64,000 nt of DNA from Amoebidium appalachense (lineage: Eukaryota; Ichthyosporea): assembly GCA_963693365.1 (NCBI GenBank), contig CAVNZM010000013.1:7998001-8062000 (forward strand), read 5' to 3'. Every line of letters begins with the position of its first letter. The stretch's first letter is position 1. The notes under the pieces are model-generated. The model had not been told where the DNA came from. It saw nothing but the letters and a program-made list of their open reading frames with translations, and searched no databases. The position numbers and the translations under genes are program-made. Shown piece after piece: positions 25,409-35,432 of this stretch.

Positions 25409-26621
25409 GGAAGGGTGGGGGGAGGGGGGGGGGGGGTTTGAGAAAGGCAGGAGGAAGGGGGGAGGGGGGAGAAAGAGGGGGAGAGGGGGGGTGAGGGTGG
25501 GGGGGAAGGGGTTTGTGGGGGGGGGGGGGGGGGGTGGGGGGAGTGGGGGGGGGGGGGGGGGGGGGGACCTTCGCCGGTTCGGGGATGGCCTCGGGGTTGT
25601 AGCTGTCGGTGGGGTTGACAATTATGAGAACAATTTCACCCTTCTTGGTGTTTGAGTACGGGCTTGGATTCTTCCACTCTGCCAAGCGTGCCCGTTTCCC
25701 AGGGCCCCGGTACGCCCCTGAGCATGGTGCTTTGAAGGGCTTGTCCTGCCGCAAGCTGGGCAGCGGATCCTCAATCGGCTCCGGCTCGACAGCCACCTGT
25801 TTGGTATGTATTGGTTAGTTATTAAAGGGGAAATGCGCGTCGTGCAAACTTCTATAAAATTGACCATGTCATCGTGCAACCGTACCTAGGCCTAACAGCA
25901 CATACCAGGGCAGGGTGGGTCACGTTGTGTGTATGAGGGTGTTTGTGTGTTTGAAGGAAGGGGGGGGGGGGGGGGGGGGGGGGAGAGAGAGAGAGGAGGG
26001 GGGGGGGGGTTGCCGGTTCTAGGACGGTATTGGCCTTACACAAGTCATGCAAATCATGTCCTTCAATGAGTTCATTTGTTCAATAGTCTTCCTAACTATT
26101 TGCAAATGTATGCGAGTGTGTGTTTGTGTCTACGTGTGTGTGTTGTGTGTATGTGCGTGTGTGTGCGTGTGCGTGTGCGTGTGTGTGTGCGTGTGTGTGC
26201 GTGTGTGTGTGTGTGTGTGCGTGTGTACCTGTTTTGGTTCTGCTCCTCCAGCCTGGGCCAACTCTCTCTTTCGGTGTATGAATTCTAGGGTTCTTGTTAG
26301 ATCAAACGATCCCCCGTGTGTTAGGGCTGTAGCCAGCTCCCACAGTTTTACTCTCCTTTCGGCCAGGCTGTACATCTCAAATAAAAGTGTTCGTGACTCC
26401 CGAACCTGGTCAATCGAGTACGGGTGCAATTCCAAACATCTGCCCTTTGAGCAACACCTTGGAGTTCGGGTCGATGCGGCCAACTCTATGTTTTCGTCAG
26501 AAAGGGCTGTGTCTCGCCTTTTCGTGCGTGTTGTCTGTGCACCGGGAGGTCGTTTCTGACCCGAGTACTTCCTGGCGGGCTTGAGCACCACCCTTTGCAC
26601 GTTCGCCAAACTTAAAGCCAT
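22864..26621 (-). CDS. Six-exon gene on the minus strand, unknown product (~347 aa)
   Basis: Exons from ATG: 26621-26229, 25796-25569, 25275-25152, 24513-24454, 23681-23535, 22955-22864 (TAG). All introns are GT-AG and phases agree (0,0,1,1,1), total 1044 nt. Exons 1, 2, 4 and 5 are convincing; 3 and 6 are chosen mainly by phase. The first ~130 residues are basic and helical, with a Cys cluster (CCSKGRC, residues ~52-58) followed by [20 protein letters not shown]. This resembles, loosely, the N-terminal Cys-rich segment before a helical stretch in several uncharacterised eukaryotic transposon proteins. The rest is acidic, Ser/Asn-rich and probably disordered. It is the leftmost gene of the 14.75-kb element and points towards its left end. 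A transposase or accessory DNA-binding role is possible but unproven. Confidence 0.55.
23220..23350. repeat. (CT)n and C-tract
   Basis: About 80 bp of pure CT followed by a C run, in an intron of the minus-strand gene (or just beyond its exon 5). Confidence 0.95.
23895..24120. repeat. G-tracts and (TG)n
   Basis: Two poly-G runs and about 75 bp of TG, lying in the intron between exons 4 and 5 of the minus-strand gene (there reading as C-tract and CA). Confidence 0.95.
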
Positions 26622-26819
26622 TGCGTTGATTAGGCTATATCATGGTACTCACCCAAGGACCACTGTACACAATGTACTACAACACATGTCTGATTGTGGC
26701 GCGGTCGTGAGTGTATCCCGCTTTTATATGACATGCATTGTACTGCATGCGCCAATAGGAATTCTCCCTCGTTGGGCGATGGTTTTTCGCTGTTCAACAT
26801 GGTTCTTTTATGGCGGCGT

Positions 26820-27483
26820 CTCGTGAGGTTGATATCGAGGGTAAACTTTGAAAGTACGCAAACATTAACGTACAACCTTGATCAGTCGTCATCTACCGTG
26901 TGTACATACGGGGTGCATACTGTACGCCGCATGTACATTACACAAAAATATTGACAGTATGCGCCTGTGATAGTTTGCGTTGTTCAGGGGCCGGGGGGGG
27001 GGGGGGGGGGGGGGGGGGGAGGGGGGGGGAGGGGAGGGGGGCGTGGGGGGGGGAGAGGGGGGGGGGGGGGGTGTATGATCTCTACCGCAAGACGAAACCG
27101 GGTTACGGAACGATCTTGGTTTAGCAGCGTTAGCATAAATCACCTCGTTCTCCGGGCTCTGGTAGTCCGCGATCGACATCTAAACACGCGTGATCAGGTG
27201 TCATTTCGAGGAATATGGTATGTCCAATAGGAACGCAGCAGTATCATACGACTTAATGGTGCTGGCGCACGTGCACCGAAAATCGGAGTTAGCATATGCC
27301 GCACATGTACATGGTCGTCGATCGAGTGGCCCGGGGCCGCCAAGTCTCATGAGGTTATCGAGCGTAAACTTTGGGAGTACGCAAACATTAACGTACAACC
27401 TTGATCAGTCGTCATCTACTGTGTGTACATATGGGGCCCGGGTGCATACTGTACGCCACATGTACATTATACAAAAATATTTC
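26820..27483. repeat. Direct ~135-bp repeat upstream of the minus-strand gene
   Basis: 26829-26953 and 27354-27481 share GTACGCAAACATTAACGTAC, AACCTTGATCAGTCGTCATC, GCATACTGTACGCC and CATGTACATTA, with a few substitutions. Between them is a G-tract and a short minus-strand frame starting ATG at 27179 (MSIADYQSPENEVIYANAAK). The block lies just 5' of the minus gene's ATG, so the promoter region appears to have been duplicated. Confidence 0.8.
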
Positions 27484-27499
27484 GCCTCAGTGTAAACAC

Positions 27500-28132
27500 A
27501 CGATATGGGGGGGGGGGGGGGGGGGGGGGAGGGAAGGGAGGGAGAAGAGAGAAGGCTTTGAGGGAATCGAAGGGAGACCTGAGGATGGGAGGAAGGGACT
27601 CTGAGAGAGGGCGGGAGGGAAAGGGGAGAGGGGGCCCGGGGGAAAGTGAACTTCGAGAGAGACTGGGAGGGAGAGGGAAGGAGGGGGGGGAAATGAGATA
27701 CTGAGGGAGGGAGACTTGGACTGGCCAAGGGCCGTGACCAGAGGACTTGATAGAGCTTTGGCCTGGGGACTCCTAGGAAGGGGGGGGGGGGGGGGGGGGG
27801 GGGGGAGGGAGGGGCGGGGAGAGCCTCGGACTCTGAGGCTGACGGAGAAAGGGATGAGAGAGAGAGAGAGAGAGGAGACGCAAGGGAGAGGGGGAGACAG
27901 AGAAAGAATGAGGGAGGGAGAGGGGGAGGGGGAGACGGAGAAAGGGTGAGAGAGGGAGATGGAGAGGGAGAGGGGGGGGGAGGAGGGGGGGAGAGAGCGA
28001 GAGAGAGACTGAGAGAGAGAGAGTGTGTGTGTGTGAGAGAGAGCTTGAGAGAGAGATGGGTAGATATATAAATATATATATGATATATACACTATATATA
28101 TATATATTTATATACCGCCATATGTATATATA

Positions 28133-28199
<67 letters not shown>

Positions 28200-28330
28200 T
28201 GGAGAAAGGGAGAGAGACTCTGAGACAGAAAGAGAGAGAGAGAGAGAGGAGAGAGAGAACTTGAGGAGGAGACTGTAGGAATCGATGAGACCCTGGAGGG
28301 AGCAGGGGAGGAAGTGTGGGGGGGGGAACC
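27500..28330. other. Purine-rich stretch with (GA)n and (TA)n, no gene
   Basis: G-tracts at 27507-27529 and 27781-27805 are followed by long GAGAGG sequence and an AT microsatellite (28060-28166). Reading frames are low complexity. Confidence 0.8.
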
Positions 28331-28585
28331 TTGGATCGAACCACAGAATGTGCTCACATGAGTTTCCTTTTTATTTTCAATACGGATATGTTGGTTTTAT
28401 TGAACGGAAAACTTCTTACGATTCTGTCTCCCCTGGTCTCTTATGGGAAAAGCTTGCTGCACGGGGTGTACCACACTGCATTGGTGTTTTGTTAGAAGCA
28501 CTCTTGTCTCAAACGTGTTACAATGTGCCCCATTAGGAAACAGTGCCAGTCTAGCTTCACTGTCAGACTGGGCCGGGGTGGGCGT

Positions 28586-28627
<42 letters not shown>

Positions 28628-28725
28628 AGGGGAAGGGGGGGGGGGGGGGGGGGGGGGGGGACCTTGGATCGAGCCACAGAATGTGTTCACATGAGTTTTC
28701 TTTTTATTTTCAATACGGGCGTGAA
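28329..28725. repeat. Pair of ~62-bp direct repeats bracketing a LINE fragment
   Basis: ACCTTGGATCGA.CCACAGAATGTG through CTTTTTATTTTCAATACGG occurs at 28329-28390 and 28662-28722, each preceded by a G-tract. On the minus strand each gives a short ATG frame, M(S/N)TFCGSIQ, ending at a GT just before the C-tract, so these could be duplicated first exons. Confidence 0.75.
28392..28536 (+). pseudogene. Non-LTR reverse transcriptase fragment
   Basis: The frame reads GFIERKTSYDSVSPGLLWEK and then LAARGVPHCI, matching the non-LTR RT region usually written F.D..KAYDSV...LLW.KL...G. It stops at TAG-like degeneration (stop at 28534-28536). Only about 48 residues are recognisable. It is a relic inside the 14.75-kb element and unrelated in position to the LINE at 8.2-9.5 kb, which covers a different RT segment. 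Confidence 0.6.
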
Positions 28726-29464
28726 TGGCTTGACATTGTCCTGCAAATACTTATCACACCTGGCACCCAACACTACAAGTGGGCATCAGCACAGGTTACG
28801 TTTGTAAAACAGGCCAACCGCTATTTAGTAATGGGAATGCAATGTAAATCCGAAACCTAGTAACACAAATCGCCTTTCCACAAAGATATGGTGGTACAGT
28901 GAAAACATAAAGAACAGGGAGCACCCAAGCCATTATATACCAACAGACCATTTCGTGAAGTCCAAAACCAACATCCAACACTAAACGATTCAGTACAACC
29001 TAGAGCACTGTGCAATCATTCCTAGCTGCAGGTAAGCCTGAAGTTCATCGGCGGCCTCCAGATAGTCTGCACGGGCACTACGTATGCGAGCGTCGTGCGT
29101 GGATGCAATGACAATTGTGTTAACGGTATCCACAATCTCCCTCGCAATCCCCCCCCCCCTCCCCCTCCCCCTCCCCCCCCTCCCAAAAAATGTATGGCCT
29201 TTGGACGGACGTACCCCCCCCCCACACACACACACACGCACACACCCCAACACCCAACACACATACACACACAAAACCATGTACACATGTGTACACCAGC
29301 CCACACACACACACACACACACACGAACACGAACATGCACATTCGCTCACACGCTTCCACCCACACTCGTACGTGCCATCGCAATGTTGCAATGTTACAT
29401 ATAAAGACAGTGCACGCGACATCTTGAACACACACGCCATCCAAAGTGGTGTGACCGGCATAAA

Positions 29465-30279
29465 TTGATTTTTATGCCCAGTTATCAAATTTGATTGGCA
29501 AACCCGCTATCTCGAATGTTTGCCTGATGCTCTTCCATATGGAATGTTCGCGTGCTGCGGGCTTCTTTCGATTGGGCTGTTACTCTACACGCAAGATTAC
29601 AACATGTTTCCACATGAACCAGAATCTACGGTGGATTACCAGAGTCCCCTGCACCATGATAACGCGTCTCGCCGGCTGGCGTCCCTGTGAAAAGCCTCCC
29701 CCCTCCCCCCCCCCCCCCCCCCCCCCCCCCTCCCCAATGATCTTCCTATTGTTTAAGGACCATGTTTCCTCGTCCCGCTAGTACTATTACATAGAGTACT
29801 ATTACATAGCAACATTTACTTTCCATTCTACATAATTTTAATCCATTCAACAACGAAGTCCATACACCTGTGTCCTCGCAATGTCATGGCAATCCAGCCC
29901 CCCCCACATATAAACACAGCGCACGCGATACCTTGAATGGAGCGCATAAATTGTGTGTCATTTTTCTTATGTCCCGTTAAAATATTTTTTATGGCCCGTT
30001 ATGGAGCGCATAAGTGAATGGAGCGCATAAATTGTGGGCCATTTTTCTTATGTCCCGTTATAATGATTTTTATGCCCCGTTATCAAATTTGATTGGCAAA
30101 CCCGCTATCTGGAATGTTTGCCTGATGCACTTCCATATAGAATGTTCGTGTGCCGCGGGCTTTTTCCGATTGGACTATTACTTTCCACGCACGTTTCCAC
30201 ATCAAGCAGAGTCTCCGGCGGACTACCAGAGCCCCCGTCACCATCATAACGCGCCCAGTCGGCTCGCGTCGCTGTGAAA

Positions 30280-30310
<31 letters not shown>

Positions 30311-30445
30311 TTCCCCCCCGCACCATACAAAATCAAATTAGTGATATCCCTATTGTTGAAGGACCACGTTTCCTTCTCCCGCTAGTACTATGACATAGAG
30401 TGCTATTACATAGCAACATTTACTTTCAATTATACATACTTTTAA
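29465..30445. repeat. ~370-bp segmental duplication
   Basis: 29465-29842 and 30066-30441 share TATCAAATTTGATTGGCAAA, CCGCTATCT-GAATGTTTGCC, GACTACCAGAGCCCC-like sequence, a C-tract, CCCGCTAGTACTAT and ATAGCAACATTTACTTTC. Divergence is about 10-15%. A conserved short frame with DYQSP...RLASL and stop occurs in both, and a related stretch in inverted orientation at 27179. The repeat lies in the divergent intergenic region of the 14.75-kb element. Confidence 0.8.
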
Positions 30446-30887
30446 TCCGAAGTCCATACATCTGTGTGGTCGCAAGTTGTGGAATGCCCGCATGACGCGG
30501 GCCTCTAACGATTGGATAAAAACATAAGAAACTCAAGCAGTGCCAAGGAATGTTCGCCTGACACTGCCCGCACATGATTGACGGAGTGCTCTCTCTATTC
30601 AGTCGGGGCGTCCTCTAATTAGGAGATCACACAAAACACATGTTATCAACATCTTTGGGCCGGTCGACCTGGCATGCGGGACTCTCAAAGTCCACATGTA
30701 CATACAAACGCCCCCCCCCCCCCCCCCCCCCCTCCCCCTCCCCTTCTACCCTCCCAAAACAATACACACATTACACCCATCCACCCCACTTGGGTTTGAA
30801 TTGTACATACGTAGTTATAGAAGATTTCTACGAACTCCCTTTAGATAACATGTACAAACATTGCGTGACCCGCGCGCGCGGTTGTTC

Positions 30888-31801
30888 ATGCATATGACAC
30901 AAGCAAACCTCGTGATCTTATTGCGGGATCACCTTTTGGGTCCGACACTCACCAAACAAAAGGCGGTCGCATTCCAAATGCACGAGCACATTTTAACGCA
31001 CACGCTAGCTGTTCAGAACACTGTCTTTCCAACAAGCAGTGTCGACATGCCGAACTTACGGGGTAGGGCCTCAGGGCCCGTAGGGCCCGGTGGCGAAACA
31101 CTACGTGGGGTGTCGCCGCTTACTGCAGACTTGGACAGCATGATGCCTCTAGAAGAGGACGCAGATTCCTACATCATAACCCCTAAACAGGTATGCATTG
31201 CGTCTTACCACCACTCCCTGTTTCGGTCGCAGGTACCGCTTTACTCTGAGTAGGCTATCCGTTTGCTTGACAATGTATGGTATCGATGCATGTGTGCCCC
31301 TAACTTTGAGCTACGTAAGACCGACTGAACACAAAGGTACCTTCTCACATTAGGGGTTTGTGCTGGTGTGGGGTCACTCAGGTCGGATGGCAGGAGGACC
31401 TGGAGAGGAACCTTTTTGTATTCCGCGGGCACATTCAATTAACAGAAAAATCAATCAAACACGTGCGAAGGCTGGCTAGCAACCACATTGCTCAAACGAT
31501 TTTGGTGAACGATACGGTTGACGTCCACGATAACGATGGGACGCGTTTCTCTGTTCCTCTGACCCCGAAAGACCCTCTGTTAAAAACTTGGTATGATGAA
31601 ATCAGGCATTTTCTGGGAGACAACGGCCTACCATGCAATCTCAAGATTTCCGGTCTCTCAGTTATAGGCAGCAAGCCCAACGGTTCACCCCAGGTGTGCC
31701 ACTGGGATCACAATGTCCATGAGATATTGAAGAAACAAGCCCCATGGCAAGATATACCGTGGTCAATTTTCTATCACATTTTGCCACATGTCATGCCTTG
31801 A
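30888..31801 (+). CDS. Two-exon cargo gene, possible 2OG-Fe(II) oxygenase-like fragment
   Basis: Exon 1 30888-31190 (ATG chosen as first in frame; a second Met two codons on), GT-AG intron, exon 2 31382-31801 ending TGA, phase 0, ~240 aa. Exon 2 looks genuinely coding: mixed composition, 140 codons open. It contains VIGSKPNGSPQVCHWDH, which resembles the PG..xQ..H.D metal-binding turn of 2OG-Fe(II) dioxygenases. The distal His and Arg of that fold would lie beyond the stop, so either further exons follow or the resemblance is fortuitous. Exon 1 has a helical segment then a Gly/Pro-rich acidic linker. Exons further right (31966-32133) might belong to the same gene but phases do not join cleanly. 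Confidence 0.5.
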
Positions 31802-31965
31802 TTATAGAATCTGATGGACCTGGCAGTCAAGCATCCATGTTCCAGTGTAATTCTCTTTGCCGGGTTTGACAGAATTCGTTAGTTTAGTGTATGATAAAGC
31901 AAATACGTGTAGGATAAGGCAAATATTTTGTATTTTCGTCTTTGTCTGACTATTCACGGAAACAG

Positions 31966-32133
31966 AATCTGAGGAGGAACCCGTGGACGAGGAGAAACAA
32001 CCCCAGTTCACTACCCGGGCCACACAACAATCCCAAGGCACAGCCGGCAGTACTACCCACAATGACAACAGCAGGGTGAAACCGCCCTCGTCGACTGCTG
32101 CCTCACCTCAGCCCACTGGTCCTGTGCCACAAC
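31966..32133 (+). CDS. Isolated acidic/Gln-Ser-rich exon
   Basis: It follows AACAG and ends at GTAGG before a C-tract. Read in phase 1 it gives ESEEEPVDEEKQPQF followed by a Thr/Gln/Pro-rich stretch. Composition matches the downstream multi-exon gene, so it is probably an upstream exon of that gene or the 3' part of the preceding one. The exon ends in phase 1, while the next exon needs phase 2 unless it begins at its own ATG; a missing small exon would resolve this. Confidence 0.4.
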
Positions 32134-32594
32134 GTAGGCCCCCCCCCCCCCCCCCCCCCCCCCCCAAACCAAAAGAAAATAAGCGGAAGTGCTGAACTCC
32201 GAACTAAAAAAAGAACATCCCCCCTCCCGTATCCCCCCTCCCCCCTCCCACAACCCAAACATAACAAATACCTATCAACCGATGTGTGTGAGAGGGTCAC
32301 ATGCTTGAAACTTAAGAAGAGATTTTATTTTCCTGCATCGTTTGTAGGCATCAGGTTACAAACTGTGAGATGGAGTCTCATCTTCCCAGAGCAAGCATAC
32401 ACTCGTGACACTACACATACAAAATGAGACGGTGTGTGTGGAAAAACCGTATACAGGTAAACTATGGCCTATTTTTAGTTTCGTAATGATGTTGGTGGTC
32501 ATTTCTAGTTCTATTCGTTACCACGTCAATATCTTCATCATGATTCCTGGCATTTTATTTTCGGTGTAATACATCAACATCAACTGACAGAAAC

Positions 32595-32922
32595 ATGTGG
32601 TTCACAGACACGGATCCATCCGTCAAAACCCCTCCTTCCCCTCCATCAACCGGGAGGCATGAACACCCTGATACCCCCCTGCACACAGACGAAAGAGTGG
32701 CTGCTAAGGCCAGGCCTTGTGTCCGTCAGCCACCATCCGGGGTCATGCCCGAACCAGATCGGAACCCAATGGGTTTCGAATTGTACCTGGCTAATACACG
32801 ACCCCCTCCTGTTAACCTCCTGCGGGAGGCCTACCTGCAGTCATCGCGTGAAAGCGACACTCCACAACAGACTTTGTCTGGTGCAGAAGGTATCCCCCCC
32901 CCCCCCCCCCCTTCCCCCGCGT

Positions 32923-32989
<67 letters not shown>

Positions 32990-33310
32990 TCACGGTGAAA
33001 CCGTCTCTCCATGCTGGTTTTGATTATGGAATAGTGTACATGAAGGAGCATTGCAAAAAAATTGAGGCTACCAGGGGTTCAATAAAACTCGTCCATAAGG
33101 TTTTAATTATGAGTTTGATCAAACATGTACACGTTTTTATTACATAAACCTTCTCACGATTTTTCCCCCTTGCAGGCCAGGTACACCCCCAGGGCGGCAC
33201 CACTCCCTCCCCAAACACCGAGGAGTCCCCCCGACCCCAACCCCCACAACATGAACTGTCCACACAAGCCAACAAAGGTAGCCCCCCCTCCCCCCCCCCC
33301 CCCCCCCCCC

Positions 33311-33396
<86 letters not shown>

Positions 33397-33694
33397 TCAC
33401 GGTGAAACCGTCTCTCCATGCTGGTTTTGATTATGGAATAGTGTACATGAAGGAGCATTGCAAAAAATTTGAGGCTACCAGGGGTTCCATAAAACTCGTC
33501 CATAAGGTTTTAATTATGAGTTTGATCAAACATGTACACGTTTTTATTACATAAACCTTCTCACGATTTTTCCCCCTTGCAGGCCAGGTACACCCCCAGG
33601 GCGGCACCACTCCCTCCCCAAACACCGAGGAGTCCCCCCGACCCCAACCCCCACAACATGAACTGTCCACACAAGCCAACAAAGGTAGCCCCCC

Positions 33695-33778
<84 letters not shown>

Positions 33779-34070
33779 TCACGGTGAAACCGTCTCTCCA
33801 TGCTGGTTTTGATTATGGAATAGTGTACATGAAGGAGCATGGCAAAAAATTTGAGGCTACCAGGGGTTCCATAAAACTCGTCCATAAGGTTTTAATTATG
33901 AGTTTGATCAAAGATGTACACGTTTTTATTACATAAACCTTCTCACGATTTTCCCCCCTTGCAGGCCAGGTACACCCCCAGGGCGGCACCACTCCCTCCC
34001 CAAACACCGAGGAGTCCCCCCGACCCCAACCCCCACAACATGAACTGTCCACACAAGCCAACAAAGGTAG

Positions 34071-34104
<34 letters not shown>

Positions 34105-34716
34105 ACCACACGCACACACACACACACACGCACACGCACACGCACACGCACACACATCACAGAAAGAGAGACTCTGAGAGAGAGAGGGAGATAGGGACAT
34201 AGGGAGACTAAAACTATTACATCGGATAAATTTTATTTTACATTTGGTGACCACTTTGTTTTTTGTATCAGTACATGAATCAAGGGTGTATACTCTGCTA
34301 CCCATCATGACTGGTATGTCCTTGCACGTTTGGTATCCAAAAAAAAAAACCCCTAAAAAAAAAAAAAAAACCCTAAAATTTCCCTTTTGTTTTCTGTTTC
34401 TGTTTCTGTTTTTGTTTTTGTGGAACGAAAGAGGGGGGGTGGGGGTGGGGGTGGGGGTGGGGGTGGGGGTGGGGGTGGGGATGGGGACGGAAGGGCTGTT
34501 AAGTAAGCAGCATCGAGTTTCTTTCATCTAACCCCATTCCCTTCCCATCTCCAGATCCAAATCTGCCACCACCTCCCAAGGCCACAGACGGCGGCACGAT
34601 CAGCGACTCTGAGGCAGTTAAAGGTGAGCCTGTTATACAGAAATACGTAGAAGCTGTCACATCATAAGTGAGTAGATTTACTCGTCTCAGGGTCTCGTAT
34701 CATAACATTTTCAATT

Positions 34717-34753
<37 letters not shown>

Positions 34754-35432
34754 GGGCGTCTTTTGGGAGTTGAGCTAGGGAAAACTATGAACCATTCCCT
34801 TATTCCCCTCTAATACATGTAGATATAAAGGACGTCTGCCCAAAGATATGACTGGCAATACACAAAGTGTGTATCCAATCCATAGGTATCGTATCATTGA
34901 TGCGCTTCTGATCGAAAATCAAAGGCGTACCGATTTTACACCTATACCAAAAATTGGTCAAAAACACGCGACACGGTGAAAAGGATGCTACGTGCTATCA
35001 ACGAACCATGCATTGCCTTACGCCTTGACAACTTGTTGTCCACATACAGATTGTATAACTCAATTCGCCACATTGAAAAGCACGGGTCTTTATATCGCAG
35101 GACTGGAAGAATGCGACCGGAAGATGAATGGTTTTACGGATGGTGAAAAGGATATTCTAGGAAATTTTTTTGACTTTTGTTGAAAATAAGTCTGCTAACA
35201 ATCTATCGCACACGCACACACGCACACGCACACGCACACGCACACGCACACGCACACGCACACCCACGCACACACGCGCACACGCACACACACAAACATA
35301 GGTCAAGAACATGGTGTCCGAGAACCTGATATCATTCAGGAAAGCACTCAACACCATGCAACCCACCGTGTAGACGCTGAGTATGATGCCGACAGCCCAC
35401 CCCCACCTTTGCCGCTTAGTATGTTTTTCTAG
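32595..35432 (+). CDS. Multi-exon cargo gene with triplicated exon pair, unknown product (~392 aa)
   Basis: Exons: 32595-32889, then three X-Y pairs (32987-33112, 33176-33277; 33394-33519, 33583-33684; 33776-33901, 33965-34066), 34555-34623 and 35302-35432 (TAG). All joins are phase 1, total 1179 nt. Exon Y (34 codons, VHPQGGTTPSPNTEESPRPQ...) is identical in all copies. Exon X (GVTVKPSLHAGFDYGIVYMK...) has a (CA)n-CAG acceptor; its donor (A|GTTTGA) is weak and X may be intronic. The first exon has RNPMGFELYLANTRPPPVNL. The protein would be Pro/Ser/Thr-rich and acidic with 76-residue repeats. It is the last gene before the right end of the 14.75-kb element. Upstream exons are possible. Confidence 0.5.
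32987..34066. repeat. Three-copy ~400-bp tandem repeat (exon-carrying)
   Basis: Unit starts at GGTGTCACGGTGAAACCG occur at 32986, 33393 and 33775 (periods 407 and 382). The difference comes from the C-tract/(CA)n part. Outside it the copies differ at only a handful of bases, e.g. TTGCAAA/TGGCAAA and AAAATTGAG/AATTTGAG. The third copy ends in a longer C-tract and interrupted CA. Confidence 0.92.
34436..34490. repeat. (GGGGGT)n minisatellite, G-quadruplex-prone
   Basis: About eight units of GGGGGT in the intron before exon 34555-34623, close to the form able to make intramolecular G-quadruplexes on the coding strand. Confidence 0.85.
35205..35275. repeat. (CACACG)n microsatellite at an acceptor site
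   Basis: CACACG units run to about 26 nt before the acceptor of the last exon of the plus-strand cargo gene. Confidence 0.85.

Noticed and set aside
25257-25621. Proline-rich minus-strand frame continuing the 25569-25796 exon
   Set aside because: The extension is poly-C translated; a GT donor at the start of the C-tract explains the end of the exon better.
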